From contig CM049310.1 in NCBI GenBank assembly GCA_026874595.1, positions 56,034,558 through 56,098,557 of the forward strand: 64,000 nt of DNA, written 5' to 3'. The translations under genes and the position numbers were made by a program. Source of the DNA: Sipunculus nudus. Its lineage: Eukaryota > Annelida > Sipuncula > Golfingiida > Sipunculidae. Below are positions 12,965 through 23,232 of the stretch, one piece after another (the first letter of the stretch is position 1; every line of letters begins with the position of its first letter). The notes under the pieces were generated by a model. That model ran no database searches, was not told the DNA's origin, and worked only from the letters and a program-made list of their open reading frames with translations.

Positions 12965-13419
12965 GCCAAAATATTTCCTTGAAACTGTTTGCTTACTCCC
13001 TTAAATAAGTCTTCAAAACAGTGGATCTGGTGCAATTACAGGTGTCAACATAAACACAGCACGTTGGGTTGTGTGCTTCGTGGAGCCATTACACATGTCA
13101 ATCAGGAGATGCCTGACTGATTTGGCCCAAAAAATGTAATACAGGTTTCTGCTAGCTGAAACACAGCGTGTTGCCGCTCACAATCAGATCTTGGGTCACA
13201 AAGCCTAGTTGTGGTAAACAGACACACATGGACTGTTTAACAACATGCAGAGCCATCACAAGGTGTTAAACAGCTGTTATGTGAGGTACTGAGACTGTGT
13301 GCTGGGATGGTTCAGCTGGGACACTTTTGTATAAAGCAAACCTGAACTGATAATGTAAAAGAATAAGCCTTCCATTGACAACAAATTCACCTTTTGAGTT
13401 ACTGTATGTACCAGGGTTG

Positions 13420-13600
13420 GGTTCAAATGCTACATGGTGCTTTTAAATGCAAATACTTCAAATAAATCAAATGCCAATGTAAATGCAAATGCGTTTAAAA
13501 TTTGCAAATGCATACGCAAATGCAATAAAAGATATCATATTCAAATGCAAATGCATTTGCAGATGCACTTACAAATGCAATTGTATTTGAAATCTATGTG
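13420..13600. repeat. AAATGC-rich phased repeat, hAT-like edge (copy B)
   Basis: This is the counterpart of 4245-4440 in the second duplication copy, with the same CAGGGTTGGGTT edge and AAATGC words. One octamer has mutated to ATGCCAAT. It was present before the duplication. Confidence 0.4.
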
Positions 13601-14224
13601 GTTTTAATCCATACAAATGGAGTCAGCTTTCCTTAAATGTTATTGATATGTTCACAACATATTGATATACTCACTTAAAAGACTTACCAAATAACAAAAA
13701 CTGTATCAAGAAATCTGTACAGAATCATTTACTCCTATTTATGATGCGTTTTAAGTCTGAGTTTGATTACCAATAATTAAAGTTACCACTCCATTACAGT
13801 ACCGTAAGCTTTGGTTAACTTTTGCCTTGAATATGTATTAATTGTGTATTGTATCAAGATATTTACTAGATTGCTGAAAATTATGCACCAGTATATTGTG
13901 CCAACTTGGATGTTCAAATTCACAGCATTAGCAACCATACACATTAGGTTAAAAAGTGTAAGTTTTGAGGTAGCAATATCAGCATCAGCTAATTACTGTG
14001 TACCCTTTCTATCATGTTCTAACAGGTTTTCCAGTACATTTCTAGGTCAAATAATTGTATGATACACACACATACAAAACAATGCTTTTACCTGGAATTT
14101 CCAGGCCTGCATGTTAATATGACTATTTTCCAGGATATCCAGGAAGTCAAAGACACATAAACCCTGAAGAAAACACCATGAATATATTCAGGACAACTTT
14201 AATAAGAATTTTTATATTAAATAA

Positions 14225-14700
14225 ACTAATTGTGAACTCAAAGTGACCTTAACCACATATGCATTCAATGAATAATTATGAGCAGAGCAGTTGCAAGCAC
14301 CCATACAAACAACCAAACAACTTTACTGTTGGCAATATATTAAACAGGCATCACCTGACATGCGCAAAATTTGCATAATTTGGGCAACTCTCTAAAATGG
14401 TACATGTATTCTGTACCAGTATCCCTGTCCACAAGTTTTCCTGGGATATTTTTTATACAAAAGAGACCTGCAGTATTAAAAGTTCTAGACCAAATGTTAC
14501 AAGAGCTATTCTCCCGACTGAATTATAATGTCTTGCATTGAATTCGAAAAGAGATAAATAATAAATAAAATGGCGAAACACTACACAATGATTGCGATAT
14601 ACTCTTGCATTGTGGAGAACAGCGATATTACAATTCCAGTTGATGACTTCAGTCAATTCTACATCATACCTTTGTGATGTCTTATAATCAGCTCTGGCCA
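14225..14700. repeat. Dispersed repeat, copy 2 of 3
   Basis: This is the duplication partner of 5045-5520, with the same landmarks in the same order. No coding potential is seen. Confidence 0.6.
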
Positions 14701-15408
14701 CTATGGGCATGCATGGAAAGTCTTCTGTGTTGGAGTATATTTGGGGCTAATAGGTGTTATTAACTCAGGGATGGAGCATTTAAGGGCATTGATGGTTAGG
14801 ACAATTAACAACAGATAAAGACATTATATGATAAACTCTTAACTTATGGCGTTTAGGTATTTTTTTACCCTTAAATATATACGGTCAGGTATTCCCCTTC
14901 AGTTAAGATAACACAACTCCAACTTGTTAAACTTTCCAACCTCCCAGTTACAAGTTATATGTTCTGCACATACCAATTTTTAATATTAGGAATGGACAGG
15001 TGGATTAATATTTTATACTGCATGCTAACAGAGCCAATGACAAGTAAATATACATGTTATTTAAAGCTATGTGCTATGCCTGAGAAGAAAAATAATGTTT
15101 TTCCTCACACAATAGGTAACTTCTATGCTGCACTTGTCACATGGCTTGACATATCAGATGAAGAAGGTAGGTGTTCTTATCTAATAAAAAGAACAGTGTG
15201 ACAAATGTTTTAGTTCAGAGATCAAAGTTTTTTGTTTATAAAAATACATGAATACTGACCTTAATTTGACATTGAGGGCAGCTCAAGCTAATGATCACAT
15301 GAAGAAAAAAAATAAAATAGAAAAAAACACATAGACTTTGCATCAAGGCACTTCATTTTACTTGCTTTTACCCCACTACCTGTTGCTGACTGGATTGTAT
15401 GATTTTCT

Positions 15409-15781
15409 GAGGGTGCTAATGAGAGCTAATGCATAAGCCTTCACAAACCATCAAGGCTCTAATGTAATCTCATGTCAAAACATTGCCTGAAAAAGTGACT
15501 ACTGGTAAACACCAGGTCTATCTGTAAACATGCTCATTTAACAATACAGGCTGGGGAGAGGGAAACAAAATGGAATGCAGCCATAGGTAGAGTTGAGGGT
15601 GCTAATGAGAGCTAATGCATAAGCCTTCACAAACCATCAAGGCTCTAATGTAATCTCATGTCAAAACATTGCCTGAAAAAGTGACTACTGGTAAACACCA
15701 GGTAGTATCTGTAAACATGCTCATTTAAAAATGCAGGCTGGGGAGAGGGAAACAAAATGGAATGCAGCCATAGGTAGAGTT
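15409..15781 (+). repeat. Two-unit tandem repeat, 186-bp unit (copy B)
   Basis: This is the same two-unit arrangement as at 6228-6599. The second unit has a small insertion (CCAGGTAGTATC) and a few substitutions, so the units have begun to diverge independently of copy A. Confidence 0.9.
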
Positions 15782-15935
15782 TTATAGATGTCAAGAAAAA
15801 CTACAAATATCAGTCCTCTAAAGGATCAGCAGAATAAAAACCACATCCCCATTCTTATTTATTTTTTTGTAAAAATATTTTTTTGGAGGAGGTAACCATC
15901 TCAGTTTATTATGCTGTCTTGTCTCATTCCAAGTA

Positions 15936-16659
15936 CAATGAAACCTTGTGTTGAACTTGATTGAGTCAAATTCCCCCATGTGTCGAATTCCAATGTGGAG
16001 TCCCTGCAAAGAGCAGTTAAAACTTGACTGATTTATCTCCTGTTGTGTCAAATTAGGATGTGTTGAAAAACCTGATGTGTCGAGATGTTTTGCTGGTCCC
16101 TAGCTAGTATTTCTATTGCTCCAATTTATGTCGCTTGAATGTTTGGATAACAGTTTTCCAACAGCATGGTCCATCTAAGGCCGTGATGACCAGTTACATA
16201 ATTAATACTGGCAAGGATCTTACTCATCAAGCGTGATGGTTTACACACCTGGTCTGTTGTTGCCAATCAGTCACTCATGATCATGCGTTTCCTCATTGGC
16301 AGACAAAGGATTAATTCAAAATGCAAAGTTATTAATAAACCAAACAGATTCCCTATTTTTGATGTGTCTAAGATAAACATAAACTAATTTCACTTTCTTA
16401 ATTTAATTTATCCAATTTTTGTGGTACTTCTATGCGCTTTTTTATTATTTATAAGTAAATTTATTATTAAATTTGTGTTGTTCTTTTATGCAAACATTTG
16501 TGAGGATTATATAATATCAGCCCTATACATGTGCAGTATTTATCGATAGTACTCAAGGATGATGAACATTGAATATAATGAATACTGGTTGTCGCAAACA
16601 CCGATTATGTTGAGGACAATTCCCAGTCCCTTCAACTTTGATACAAAAAAGTTTTACTG
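15936..16659. mobile_element. Pogo/Tigger-like non-autonomous DNA element (copy B)
   Basis: This is the duplication partner of 6754-7486. The left end is CAATGAAACCTTGTG, the right end ...GTTTTACTG, and TA flanks each side. Internal sequence is non-coding, with small indels relative to copy A. Confidence 0.6.
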
Positions 16660-16779
16660 TATGTATATCTGCCGAGTTCCATTTCCCTTTAGTGTATATG
16701 ACAGGGTGGTAATACCTCAAGCTTTCTGTCATGTTATTCTGCAGCTGGGTGTCTCCGAAGCCTGGTGTTTACCGCACCA

Positions 16780-17000
16780 TCAATTCCTGGGTGTGTAATC
16801 GACCCCATGGCATAGTCATAACACCTAGGTATTACCAAAGACTTTGTAAGTGACACAGCCTTCCCAATAAGCCTACAAAGAGCGCACCTTGGGTGGGAGC
16901 CAACCATGAAAAATCTCATTGCTCCTCAGCTGAGGTTTGGTCTCACAAGTGCCTGGCTTTGAGAGGAGTGCCCTACCCCCAGGCCACAATGTTAGCTTAT
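16780..17000 (-). mobile_element. Possible tRNA-derived SINE (copy B)
   Basis: This is the duplication partner of 7600-7825, with the same tRNA-like start on the minus strand (TGGCCTGGGGGTAGGGCAC). An open frame running through it on the plus strand is disrupted in copy A, so it is not treated as coding. Confidence 0.3.
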
Positions 17001-18300
17001 AACCAGCTTTTACCTTATAAGATAGCCCAGCACTCTGGTAAAAATACAGAGCGTTATTTACTTGGAAAAGTTTCAGACCAAGATCTTCTTAAAACTGCTA
17101 CTTGCCTGATACACCATTTGGCTTCCAGGGTAGTTAATGCAATGTTAGAAAAATCACAGTATTTGTTTAGCTATTGATCCCAGAACCCCAGACAGGAAGG
17201 TTACAACCTGTTGTCAGCTAGTCTGAATAATTACACACCTAGTTTAACACGTCACGACACTACAGTTAAAAGATTTGCAGGGAATTTTTACAGAATCCTG
17301 AGGGATAACCTTTAATGCTGAACATGTTTTGCTAAATTTAAGAAAAAAACTGTTTTTATGCCTTCTAACAGTTGAGTCTGTTAAACAAACAATGCACCCA
17401 TTAGGATCAACTGATCCAAATAAGAGCTAAAATGTCAATGCCTGTGAAAGAAATCCCTGAATAACCTGGATGCTGCAGACATGCCTGAAAGGTCAAAGGT
17501 CAGTCTTGGCTATTAAAGACATGTTTATGCAGGTCTGATTCTTCTAAGTTACTAAAGCAAAGGAAGACTGTCAGAGTAGAAATCACTCTGCCAGGTGCTG
17601 CAGCTTTTCATCACTCCTGCTTTGACATTTTAGAACCCCTTTTAAGCGTCTGCTGCAGTTCAATCTTACGGTTTTCCCACTTGGTTTATTGGCACAAATA
17701 ATAAAAGCAACCATACAATCTGAGATCCCACCATCACAGTATTCTAAAAACAAGAGTCAAGGATGTATTTATGCATAAGAGTTGCCTAATTGTTACACCT
17801 GCTGCATTCTGTGTATTTACTAACTTGATCATTCTCTGGGTGCCTGTCATATAACAATTGAAAGATCTGAAATCTTTAGTGTGATGCTGTGATAGTAACC
17901 ATATACAATCTGACATAATGAAGTAAACTTGAGTAACAAGAAACTGGTAAGCTTTCAACAAAGCTCCTTTTGAAAACAGCATATAAACCCATAAGAATAA
18001 CATACAAATGGGTCTCAGCTGAACCTTACTAGAACGTGGTCCAAAGAGTGTTATTCTTCTCTTAACTTTGTTGATATACATGTTCCCTTGCCACCACAAT
18101 CTCTCCAAAGAAAGGTTTGTTGCCCGGACGTAGTTATTTTTGTGTCACATCGCCAAGCCCTTATCAAACCCTGACAGGTTTATTTCTCCCACTCTCTCGA
18201 AACTGCTAAATATCTTACAAAAAGACCTACCTGTATGTAAATAGACAAATAGAATATAGAATTATATGTTTAACTTTGTTGGATATATAACAAGTATGTC

Positions 18301-18590
18301 TCATAACTGGTCACAGTCGATCATCTGGTTTCTCAAGTAAACAAACATCTTACTCAAAGGTAATGAATAGTCACAGTCATCTGGTTCCTCATGTGAACAT
18401 GACATCTTACACAAAGTTAATGACTGGTCACAGTCATCTGGGTTCTCATGTGAATGTGACATCTTACACTGAGTTAATGACTGGTCACAGTCATCTGGTT
18501 CCTCATGTGAGCATGAAATCTTACACAAAATTAATGACTGGTCACAGTCATCTGGGTTCTCATGTGAATGTGACATCTTACACAGAGTTA
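18301..18590 (+). repeat. ~60-bp minisatellite (copy B, five units)
   Basis: Five units share GGTCACAGTCATCTGGTTCCT and a TGACATCTTACAC-type tail. Alternate units are more alike, hinting at a two-unit higher-order repeat. Open frames on both strands follow from the absence of stops in the repeat unit and are not evidence of a gene. The HL-1 element begins at its right edge. Confidence 0.85.
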
Positions 18591-19878
18591 ACTAGATATT
18601 TCTTTGCACAGCAGGTGCCATAGTATCCCCAGACAATTAATCCCCCCCCCCCCACTTTTCAGAATAGGCTCCCTATCTTCAGAAACAATTAATATCAGAC
18701 AGCTCTCATAGAAAAGGTCACATTCATAGAAAAGGTCATGACCTCAATTTCAATATACAACATCCCATAACCCATGTCTATGTATATGCATAATATGAAA
18801 GAAATAAGTCCATTAGTTTTTTACTTATAATGCTCACAGTACTGTAAAGTGGCAATGATGGGGTATTAAACAGCATGAAAAGAACTAAAAGAATAACAGG
18901 TGGCCCTACCAGTTTCCGGTACATGACAGCACTATCCAAGATCTTCGGCCAAGTTGATTTTTAGACCAATCCATGCATTCTTTATCAAGATATTAATGAT
19001 TTTTTGTGATTTTCACCATATATGGCAATATTCAAGGTCAAGGCCACTCTCACAGGAAAGGTCATGACCCCAATTTATATATACATCATCCTATAACCCA
19101 TGTCTATGTATATGCATAATATGAGGGAAATCTGTCCATTAGTTCTTGACTTAAAATGCTCACAGTACTGTTAAGTGGCAATGATGGTGGTATTAAATGG
19201 CACGAAAACAAGTAAAAGAATAACAGGTGGCGCCACCAATTTCGGGTACATGACAATAGTATCCAAGATCTTTGGCCAAGTTGATTTTTGGACCAATCCA
19301 TGCACCCCTTATCGAGATATTAATGATTTTGTGTGATTTTAACCATATATTGCATTATTCAAGGTCAAGGCCACTCTCATAGGAAAGGTCATGACCCCAA
19401 TTTAAATAAGCATCATCCCATAATCCATATCTATGTATATGCATAATATAAAAGAAATCTGTCCATTAGTTTTTGACTTATAATGCTCACAGTACTGTCA
19501 AGTGGCAATTTTGGGGGTATATTAAAAGGCATGAAAACAAGAAAAGAATAATAAGTGGCGCCACCAGTTTCTGGAACATGACAACCCTATCCATGATCTT
19601 TGATCAACTTGATTTTGGGATCAATCCATGTAAGATTTCTTGAGATATTTAAGAATTTGTGTTCCCCCAAAATTGGAACTATTCAAGGTCAAGGACATTC
19701 TCCTAGTAAAGGTCATGACCTCATTTTAAATAGGCATCGTCCTCTCACTCATATGTATACATATACCAAGTTTGGTAAAGATAGTGAAATATTTTTGAGT
19801 TATTGCGCCAACAAGATTTATATGTGGCAGGGGACCGCCATGAAAACATAGTATCCCCCGACTTTGTCTGGGGATACA
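18591..19878 (-). mobile_element. HL-1 Helentron-like element, complete
   Basis: Read on the minus strand, the element starts TGTATCCCCAGACAAAGTC at 19878. It ends, after a degraded hairpin (GGCACCTGCTGTGCAAAG), with AATATCTAGT before a flanking T. A second copy of the start, inverted (TATCCCCAGAC on plus at about 18624), sits just inside the hairpin as a subterminal inverted repeat, followed by a C-run. The core has about three ~325-bp units with TCAAGGTCA, AGGTCATGACC and GGTGGCGCCACC (19226-19237). This structure and a T|T insertion site match Helentron-associated non-autonomous elements. No Rep/helicase frame is present. Confidence 0.75.
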
Positions 19879-19879
19879 A

Positions 19880-20920
19880 TTACCGGTAGCTTTGATAAAC
19901 TTTTGCCCGAGGCTGTCACATGTAGCATATGATTGAGATATTCAGGCTTTTGAACAAAGATTTGAAGTACAGAGGCAGGATAGAGCCTTACTTGTTTAAG
20001 TCTGAACTCTGTATGTCTATGTCCATAAAAATGGTCAAAATGACCAGATTACTATTTTGGACATAGACCTTAAGGGGTTTCGCAGTGGTTCATGGCAATG
20101 ATGTTAGGTGGATAAACAAACCTCTGAAGTTACAGGTACTTGTTTTAATACTGAAATTTATAATTCTGGTCTACTGCTACAAGAATTTCATAGTAAGAGT
20201 TAACATTGTTCAAGGTTTTCAAGAGAACTTTTCCAATATTACCTACATGCAACAGTTCAAGCTAAAATAGTGCATCAGTCAGACCAGCTAAAAATAGTGC
20301 ATTTTTCTTTCTCTCACACTGTAAATAAAGTGCAAGATTGAGATTAGATAGATAGGTACATAGTTTATTGTTCATACAATACATGTAAGGTCATATGCAT
20401 GTGTAATCATCTGAAAAAAAAGAACTACAAAGAACAATAAAGAAAAAGAAAATAAACAATAGAAATTAATTGATAAGCAAACATGAGCTGCCTCCAGTAT
20501 ATAAACACCTGAAAAAATTGTTCAACATACAATGGTGTCTGCTGAATATAATAACCATGTACTTACAAGTGTGTATGAATATATGATGTAATGGAAGGAT
20601 GATGTGTGCCGACATAAATGTAAAATAACAGGGCAGTTTGAGCTGTCAATAATGCAAGACTTCCCAGCTCATGGTTAACATCACTTGTGTCCAAAATTTA
20701 TAAGTATCTGTCACGTTCCTTATTGTGATGGTGATTCATTTATTTAGCACTCTCTGGCACACTTTGAAAAAAAATTTTAATGTCAGATTATATGTACGTG
20801 GATGGTTTAAGATCATGTCACTTTTTTGGTGTTTTTACATATTGCATTTACTTTGCAGATATCAACCATATCAAACTATTCATTAGGCCAAAAAATGGAA
20901 ATTTTTTGTGAATTGGTTGA
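19880..20920. other. Non-coding stretch; possible LINE 3' tail
   Basis: No gene is recognised. At about 20344-20400 the minus strand reads AATAAACTATGTACCTATC followed by TATC repeats, which resembles the 3' end of a 5'-truncated LINE with a microsatellite tail. No reverse transcriptase relic was found with it. Confidence 0.3.
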
Positions 20921-21070
20921 CTTCTTGATATCCCAATGTGAACTAGTATTCATTGGAATATTCCCATCCCAACTAGTTGAGATAGGAATAACAGTGACTA
21001 TCCCCATCTCAACCACTGAGATCGGAATTCCCATATCAACTAATTCAGTTTCAAACTCAACTGGATTCCC
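20920..21070. repeat. Degenerate ~33-bp minisatellite
   Basis: Repeating words of the type CCCATCNCAACTANTTGAGAT and GGAATTCCCAT recur about four times. Open frames on both strands are by-products of the repeat. Confidence 0.5.
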
Positions 21071-21179
21071 ATCTACACTGTGACATATAGATGTATCTAA
21101 CAAGTTTCTTCATTCTTGTATTATTATTATAATAACAGCATTGGCGGGTGCTTGAGATAAAGTTGTCAGAGAATAAGAA

Positions 21180-21400
21180 GCTGGGAAATATGAGAATTCC
21201 CATTCTTCCTTGGAAAAACCAGAATTCCCAATTATTCCGGGAAAAATGAGAATCAAGTGACAGTACAAATGATTCCCATTCTTCCCAGGGAAAATGAGAA
21301 TTCTCATTCTTCCAAGGAAAAACAAAAATACTCATTTTTCCCCGAGGAACAGGAGTTCCCATTCTTCCTGGGAAAATTCTGAATCTTCCCAGATTCTCTT
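21180..21400. repeat. Palindrome-bearing minisatellite
   Basis: About six units of roughly 28-40 bp combine GGGAAAAATGAGAA with TTCCCATTCTTCC. Neighbouring halves are reverse complements, so the array can fold into hairpins. A perfect 16-bp palindrome, AATGAGAATTCTCATT, is at 21293-21308. Repetitive minus-strand open frames here are repeat artefacts. Confidence 0.7.
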
Positions 21401-21429
21401 TCTTTCGTCGACATATATCTAGCAAAGTA

Positions 21430-23230
21430 GCTAAGAAAATTTAATATGTCAGCCAGTATTCCTTGAGTAGGGATTATTCTTTTTTATTACACACCAGGCC
21501 CAAATTTTGAAGCTGAAAGTAGGTTTAACATGATATTGCAATTCATCCATCCCCCTATTTTGAGAAATTTCTTAAACTGGATTCATTGTAATGGCAAATT
21601 TAGATAAAGGCTTGTGAAATATCTTTGCCAGGATTGTAAATGATTTTAGAATATAAACACAAGTTGAAAGTAATGAATATTAACAATTATATTTTCAGAT
21701 AGTAATGTAAACAAACATGTTAATAACCTACCAAAATTAGCTTTCAACAAGATCTTTTTAATTATAACTGTTACTTTTTCTTCATACTGCAAATCATGTG
21801 ATAAAGGTTAGACAGAAGGGTGTGCTGTTCATACAATATGAATGTTTTATTAACGCTCATTTATTTTGTTCATTAGCAATTACCTGTCTTAATCAATTTC
21901 ATTGAAATATTTGCATTTTCATATAAATACACCATGGCACATTTAATCGTTAAATGGCTGATTAATTTCTTTTAACGCAGCGTTAGCTTTTGGAATTTTC
22001 ACATTCTCAAACATGGTGACACTGACAATGACAGGATTAAAGTCCTTTTCAAGCTTCTACTAGGATAGCTAGATAGATCTGTAATGCATCCTGGAAATCT
22101 AGATGTTTAAATGAAGGCTAGTCAGTCACAACATTTGTGCCAAGCTTTTATCATTACAGTAAAAGTCATATGAAGCTGCCATGAATGTGGTTCCTAGCCT
22201 GGAGGCCACCTTAAATATAAATGAGAAACATCTAGCTTGTAAACAGTTATCCTGGCCGCCAGTCTGGGTCAACAGATAGAGGAGGTACAGGGCAGACAGC
22301 TAACACCTGAACAAATATCAGACAGTTGTGGTTAGACAGTAATGTGAGCTTTTCTTACAAATTCTTCTGATCTAACTTTACGTGTTACTGATTTATGTGA
22401 TGTACAGGATCCAAGTAACATAAACAGTGAAACAGGATAGCTTTTCATTAGGTATTATTGATGCTAACATTTATATATTGAAAATGATCACTAGATCTCC
22501 TTCATGGGCCATGCTGTAGAACATCATCTCTCATAATATTATAGTTTGTCTTATTTATCCAATTCTATTTTCTATTCCCATTTCCTTGCAAAAAATATCT
22601 GCCTCCAAATTCTACTCCAAAATCTACTTTGCAATACAAATTATTACAATAACATAAAGACCACATACAGATGGCAAATACAAGCTCCGATACATCAAGT
22701 CATCAACCTATATTAAATATTTCTTACAATTTTTGTTTGTGAGGGTTTTATTATGCTATATTCGTGAATGGGATATAACTGCGAATATGAAACCCTCAGG
22801 TATAAGCTGCCTTTTTATCGAGGACGAACAAGAGGATATGATGCATCTGCAGGTTCTGCACAAATGAATTAGTTATCACACCTCTGTAAACATGGTTTGT
22901 AAATCAGCAACATAATCTGTGGATGGTATTGTGACCTTCTCATGAAAACATGTAACGAAAATTGTCAAAACATTGATTTTGAGACAGGTTAAAATAGAAT
23001 GACTATAACAGTAATGAGTGAGTTATTTCGGGATTTATTTTTATTTTATAACAAATGAAAATATTATTGTACCAGATTCATAGATTCTGATGCAATCGGA
23101 AAAAATAAAACCCTCAAAAAACATTCAAAATGAAGAAATAGAGAAATTTCAGCCTCGCGAATATAAAGCCACAGTATATCAATATGTTTTAAGACATACA
23201 GTGATATATCTCAGCATAAAAAATATATTA
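21430..23230. other. Non-coding stretch with small hairpin repeats
   Basis: No gene is recognised. At about 22741-22798 a short inverted repeat pairs GAGGGTTT...ATATTCG with CGAATATGAAACCCTC. At about 23148-23180 a CAGCCTCGCGAATATAAAG block recurs in similar form at 59518-59560, suggesting fragments of a dispersed element. The rest is AT-rich unique-looking sequence. Confidence 0.5.
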
Positions 23231-23232
23231 AA

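Larger units (their letters stand above)
9869..19877 (+). repeat. Large tandem duplication, copy B
   Basis: This is the second copy of the block at 371-9868, in direct orientation and directly abutting it. It lacks the LTR-like insert. It carries a hAT-type MITE at 12534-12964, about 50 extra bases near 10261-10310, a longer minisatellite (18301-18590) and a complete HL-1 element (18591-19878) where copy A has only the far end. The stretches between these elements (about 9900-12530, 12970-13410, 14710-15400, 17000-18290) hold no recognisable gene. Confidence 0.9.

Noticed and set aside
16893-17177. 94-codon frame in copy B
   Set aside because: The equivalent stretch of copy A lacks the start and has indels that break the frame. 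It overlaps a SINE-like sequence.
18301-18623. Repetitive peptide frames on both strands (SHLGSHVNVTSYTELMTG type)
   Set aside because: The 60-bp unit lacks stops in several frames. Unit number differs between duplication copies, so this is a minisatellite and not a coding repeat.
371-19877. Treating the two copies as two genes or a gene pair
   Set aside because: No reading frame is conserved between copies beyond short chance frames. Similarity is uniform over non-coding sequence.
21057-21425. 122-codon minus-strand frame with FPGRMG-like repeats
   Set aside because: Produced by a palindromic minisatellite; composition follows the repeat, and overlapping frames give equally repetitive peptides.
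22767-22868. 34-codon plus frame ending GYDASAGSAQMN, with an alternative E/D-rich frame over the same bases
   Set aside because: Its first half lies in a small hairpin repeat, two frames look equally protein-like, and there is no firm splice signal, so chance is likely.
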